Source of the DNA: an uncultured Thermoguttaceae bacterium
GTDB taxonomy: Bacteria; Planctomycetota; Planctomycetia; Pirellulales; Thermoguttaceae
Assembly (NCBI GenBank): GCA_934725735.1
Contig: CAKVCP010000042.1
Coordinates: 1 to 16,313 of the forward strand
Direction of reading: 5' to 3'
Length of the DNA stretch: 16,313 nucleotides
Part shown: in pieces, positions 14,472-16,313 of the stretch
Position numbering within the stretch: the stretch's first letter is position 1
Layout of the letters: each line of letters begins with the position of its first letter
Program-made: the position numbers and the translations under genes
Notes under the pieces: generated by a model
Databases searched by the model: none
Told to the model about the DNA's origin: nothing
What the model saw: only the letters and a program-made list of their open reading frames with translations

Positions 14472-16313
14472 ATGAAACAACTGGCGCAAAAACTCGCGGA
14501 CGGACGTCCCGTCGTCGTCGACGTCCCCGCTCCTCTCTTGGGCGAGGGAATGATTCTCGTTCAAAACTACTATTCCGTCGTCAGCGCGGGAACGGAAGGC
14601 GCTACGGTTCGTTCCGCGAGAAAAAATCTGATCGCCAAAGCGCTCGATCGTCCAAAAGACGTGAAAGCGACCCTTGAACTCATGAAGCGTCAGGGGCCGG
14701 TTCAAGCGTATCGCGCCGTTATGAAAAAACTCGACGCCTACTCTCCCCTGGGATATTCCTCCGCGGGAAGGGTAATCGACGTCGCGCCGGGCGTCTCCGG
14801 ATTCGCCGTCGGCGATTACGTCGCGTGCGCGGGGGTGGGCTACGCTTCTCATGCGGAAATCGTCGCGGTTCCCGTCAATCTTTGCGTTAAGCTGCGTCCC
14901 GACGCGGATTTGCGCGCCGCCGCATACAACGCCTTAGGCGCGATCGCGCTGCAAGGCGTCAGGCAAGCCGACCTGAAACTCGGAGAAAAGTGCGCAGTCG
15001 TCGGACTGGGAATCGTCGGGGCGCTCGCCTGTCAGTTGCTCGAAGCAAGCGGCGTCGAAACGTTTGGAATCGATCTCGACCCTCGCGCGGTTCAAAAGGC
15101 GCGAGAGCTCGGATTTAACGCTCAATTGCGGCAAACGCCCGGACTCGAAAACGAAGCGCTCAACGTCGCCAACGGTATCGGATTCGACGCGGTGATTATC
15201 GCGGCGGCAACCTCCTCCCTCGATCCGATCAATCTCGCGGGAAAACTCCTCAGGAAAAAGGGGCGCGTCGTCGTTCTAGGGAACGTCCCGACCGGCTTTG
15301 AACGAAACCCGGATTTCTATCCGAAAGAACTTGAACTGCGAATCTCCTGCTCTTACGGGCCAGGTCGCTACGATCTCAATTACGAAGAAAAAGGGATCGA
15401 CTATCCGGTCGGATACGTCCGATGGACGGAAAACAGAAATATGCAAGCGTTTCAGGAGCTTGCATACAAAGGGAAAATTGCCGTCGATTCTCTCACGACG
15501 CACGTTTTCTCCTTGGACGACGCCCCTCAAGCGTACGACATGATTCTAAAACGCGCGGAACATTTTCTCGGCGTTCTCCTCAAGTACGACGAAAGCAAGG
15601 AACCGAAACGCGTCGACGTCAACTTGCGCGATTCCTCCCCCGGCGACGCGCCTAACGGAAAAATCGGCTACGCGTTCGTCGGCGCGGGGAGCTACGCGCA
15701 GGGTTCGCTCCTCCCCAACATGCCCAAGGGGGATCTTTGCGAACCGATCGCGATCCTCACGAAAAGCGGCGTCTCCGCCCTTCGCGTCGCCGAAAAATTC
15801 CACTTCCAACGCGTCGCCAAAGATATCGACGACGTCTTGGACGATCCAAACGTCGACCTCGTTATGATCGCCACGCGCCACGATCTGCACGCCAAATTGC
15901 TCATGCGCGCGCTGAAAAAAAAGAAGCGCGTCTTCGTCGAAAAACCACTATGCCTTACCCTAGACGAGTTCCTCGAAATCCGCGCCCTCTTCGCGTCCCT
16001 TGGCGCGGAAACCGCTCCGAAAATCATGCTCGGGTTTAACCGACGCTTTTCCCCCTATTCCAGATATTTGAAAGAGGAGCTCAACCCCAATCTTCCCATG
16101 GCGATCTCTTATCGCGTCAACGCGGGCGCAATTCCCGTCAGTTCGTGGATTCAGGATCCCGTTCTCGGGGGAGGAAGAATTTTGGGAGAGGCGTGTCATT
16201 TCGTCGATTACGTCTCATGGCTCGCCGGCTCAGCTCCGGCGTCGGTCTACGCTGTCGCGATTCCTGATCCCAACGCCTTGAACGACGTCGTCTCAATTCA
16301 GATAAAAATGGCG
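14472..16313 (+). CDS. MDR dehydrogenase fused to Gfo/Idh/MocA oxidoreductase (3' truncated)
   Basis: An open frame of 614 codons with no stop, running off the right edge. Residues 1-385 form a medium-chain (zinc-type) dehydrogenase: SAGTEG near 37-42, LGYSSAGRVIDVAPGVSGF near 96-114, VGDYVACAG, and the nucleotide-binding loop VGLGIVG at about 177-183 followed by acidic IDLD. Residues about 398-614 form a second Rossmann enzyme of the Gfo/Idh/MocA family: FVGAGSYAQG at about 400-409, EKPLCLT at 490-496 with the catalytic Lys 491, and GEACHFVDY near 575 with the family's HFxD motif. This two-domain arrangement is known in polysaccharide clusters, where it is thought to oxidise or reduce a sugar or its nucleotide derivative with NAD(P). 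The catalytic-zinc ligands are not obvious. AGGA lies about ten bases before the ATG. The rest of the second domain and anything fused after it lie outside the window. Confidence 0.88.
   Translation, partial: MKQLAQKLADGRPVVVDVPAPLLGEGMILVQNYYSVVSAGTEGATVRSARKNLIAKALDRPKDVKATLELMKRQGPVQAYRAVMKKLDAYSPLGYSSAGRVIDVAPGVSGFAVGDYVACAGVGYASHAEIVAVPVNLCVKLRPDADLRAAAYNALGAIALQGVRQADLKLGEKCAVVGLGIVGALACQLLEASGVETFGIDLDPRAVQKARELGFNAQLRQTPGLENEALNVANGIGFDAVIIAAATSSLDPINLAGKLLRKKGRVVVLGNVPTGFERNPDFYPKELELRISCSYGPGRYDLNYEEKGIDYPVGYVRWTENRNMQAFQELAYKGKIAVDSLTTHVFSLDDAPQAYDMILKRAEHFLGVLLKYDESKEPKRVDVNLRDSSPGDAPNGKIGYAFVGAGSYAQGSLLPNMPKGDLCEPIAILTKSGVSALRVAEKFHFQRVAKDIDDVLDDPNVDLVMIATRHDLHAKLLMRALKKKKRVFVEKPLCLTLDEFLEIRALFASLGAETAPKIMLGFNRRFSPYSRYLKEELNPNLPMAISYRVNAGAIPVSSWIQDPVLGGGRILGEACHFVDYVSWLAGSAPASVYAVAIPDPNALNDVVSIQIKMA

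Noticed and set aside
1..16313. Defence system, toxin-antitoxin pair, CRISPR array or transposon
   Set aside because: No nuclease, transposase, integrase, small toxin pair or regularly spaced repeat array was seen on either strand.

Overview
The window looks like a chromosomal segment of a planctomycete or a close relative. Two proteins point that way. One is a very large secreted protein joining an HzsA-like (hydrazine synthase alpha-related) propeller, two CxxCH motifs and a C-terminal SUMF1-type domain. The other is a membrane-anchored VWA-like protein with a GATase-like segment. The DNA is rich in CGCG, GTCG and GACG. No rRNA, tRNA, CRISPR array or insertion sequence was found.

Layout. 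(1) 20-3096, plus strand: an EamA/DMT transporter and a VWA-like membrane protein whose start overlaps the transporter stop (ATGA). (2) 3095-6784, minus strand: an exopolysaccharide (EPS) operon. It has a promoter near 6756-6783, then a hexapeptide acyltransferase, a polysaccharide pyruvyl transferase, a Wzx/MATE-like flippase, a decayed UDP-HexNAc dehydrogenase and a rho-independent terminator that shares sequence with the end of the convergent VWA gene. (3) 6824-13002, minus strand: two secreted proteins, a 687-residue alpha/beta-hydrolase (acetylxylan-esterase-like) followed by the 1318-residue HzsA/SUMF1 protein, with a strong hairpin after the latter. (4) 13413-16313, plus strand: a second EPS segment with a decayed UDP-GlcNAc 2-epimerase, an intact WecG/TagA/CpsF glycosyltransferase and an MDR dehydrogenase-Gfo/Idh/MocA fusion that runs off the right edge.

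How it fits together. The two EPS segments flank the secreted pair. They supply a glycosyltransferase, two decorating enzymes (acyl and pyruvyl), a flippase and a sugar oxidoreductase, consistent with lipid-linked assembly of a surface glycan. The most notable observation is that both UDP-HexNAc-modifying enzymes (a TviB/WbpO-type dehydrogenase and a WecB-type 2-epimerase) are reduced to a fused N-terminus and C-terminus with the middle missing, while the WecG-type transferase that would normally use such products is intact. I found no convincing new defence or mobile system.
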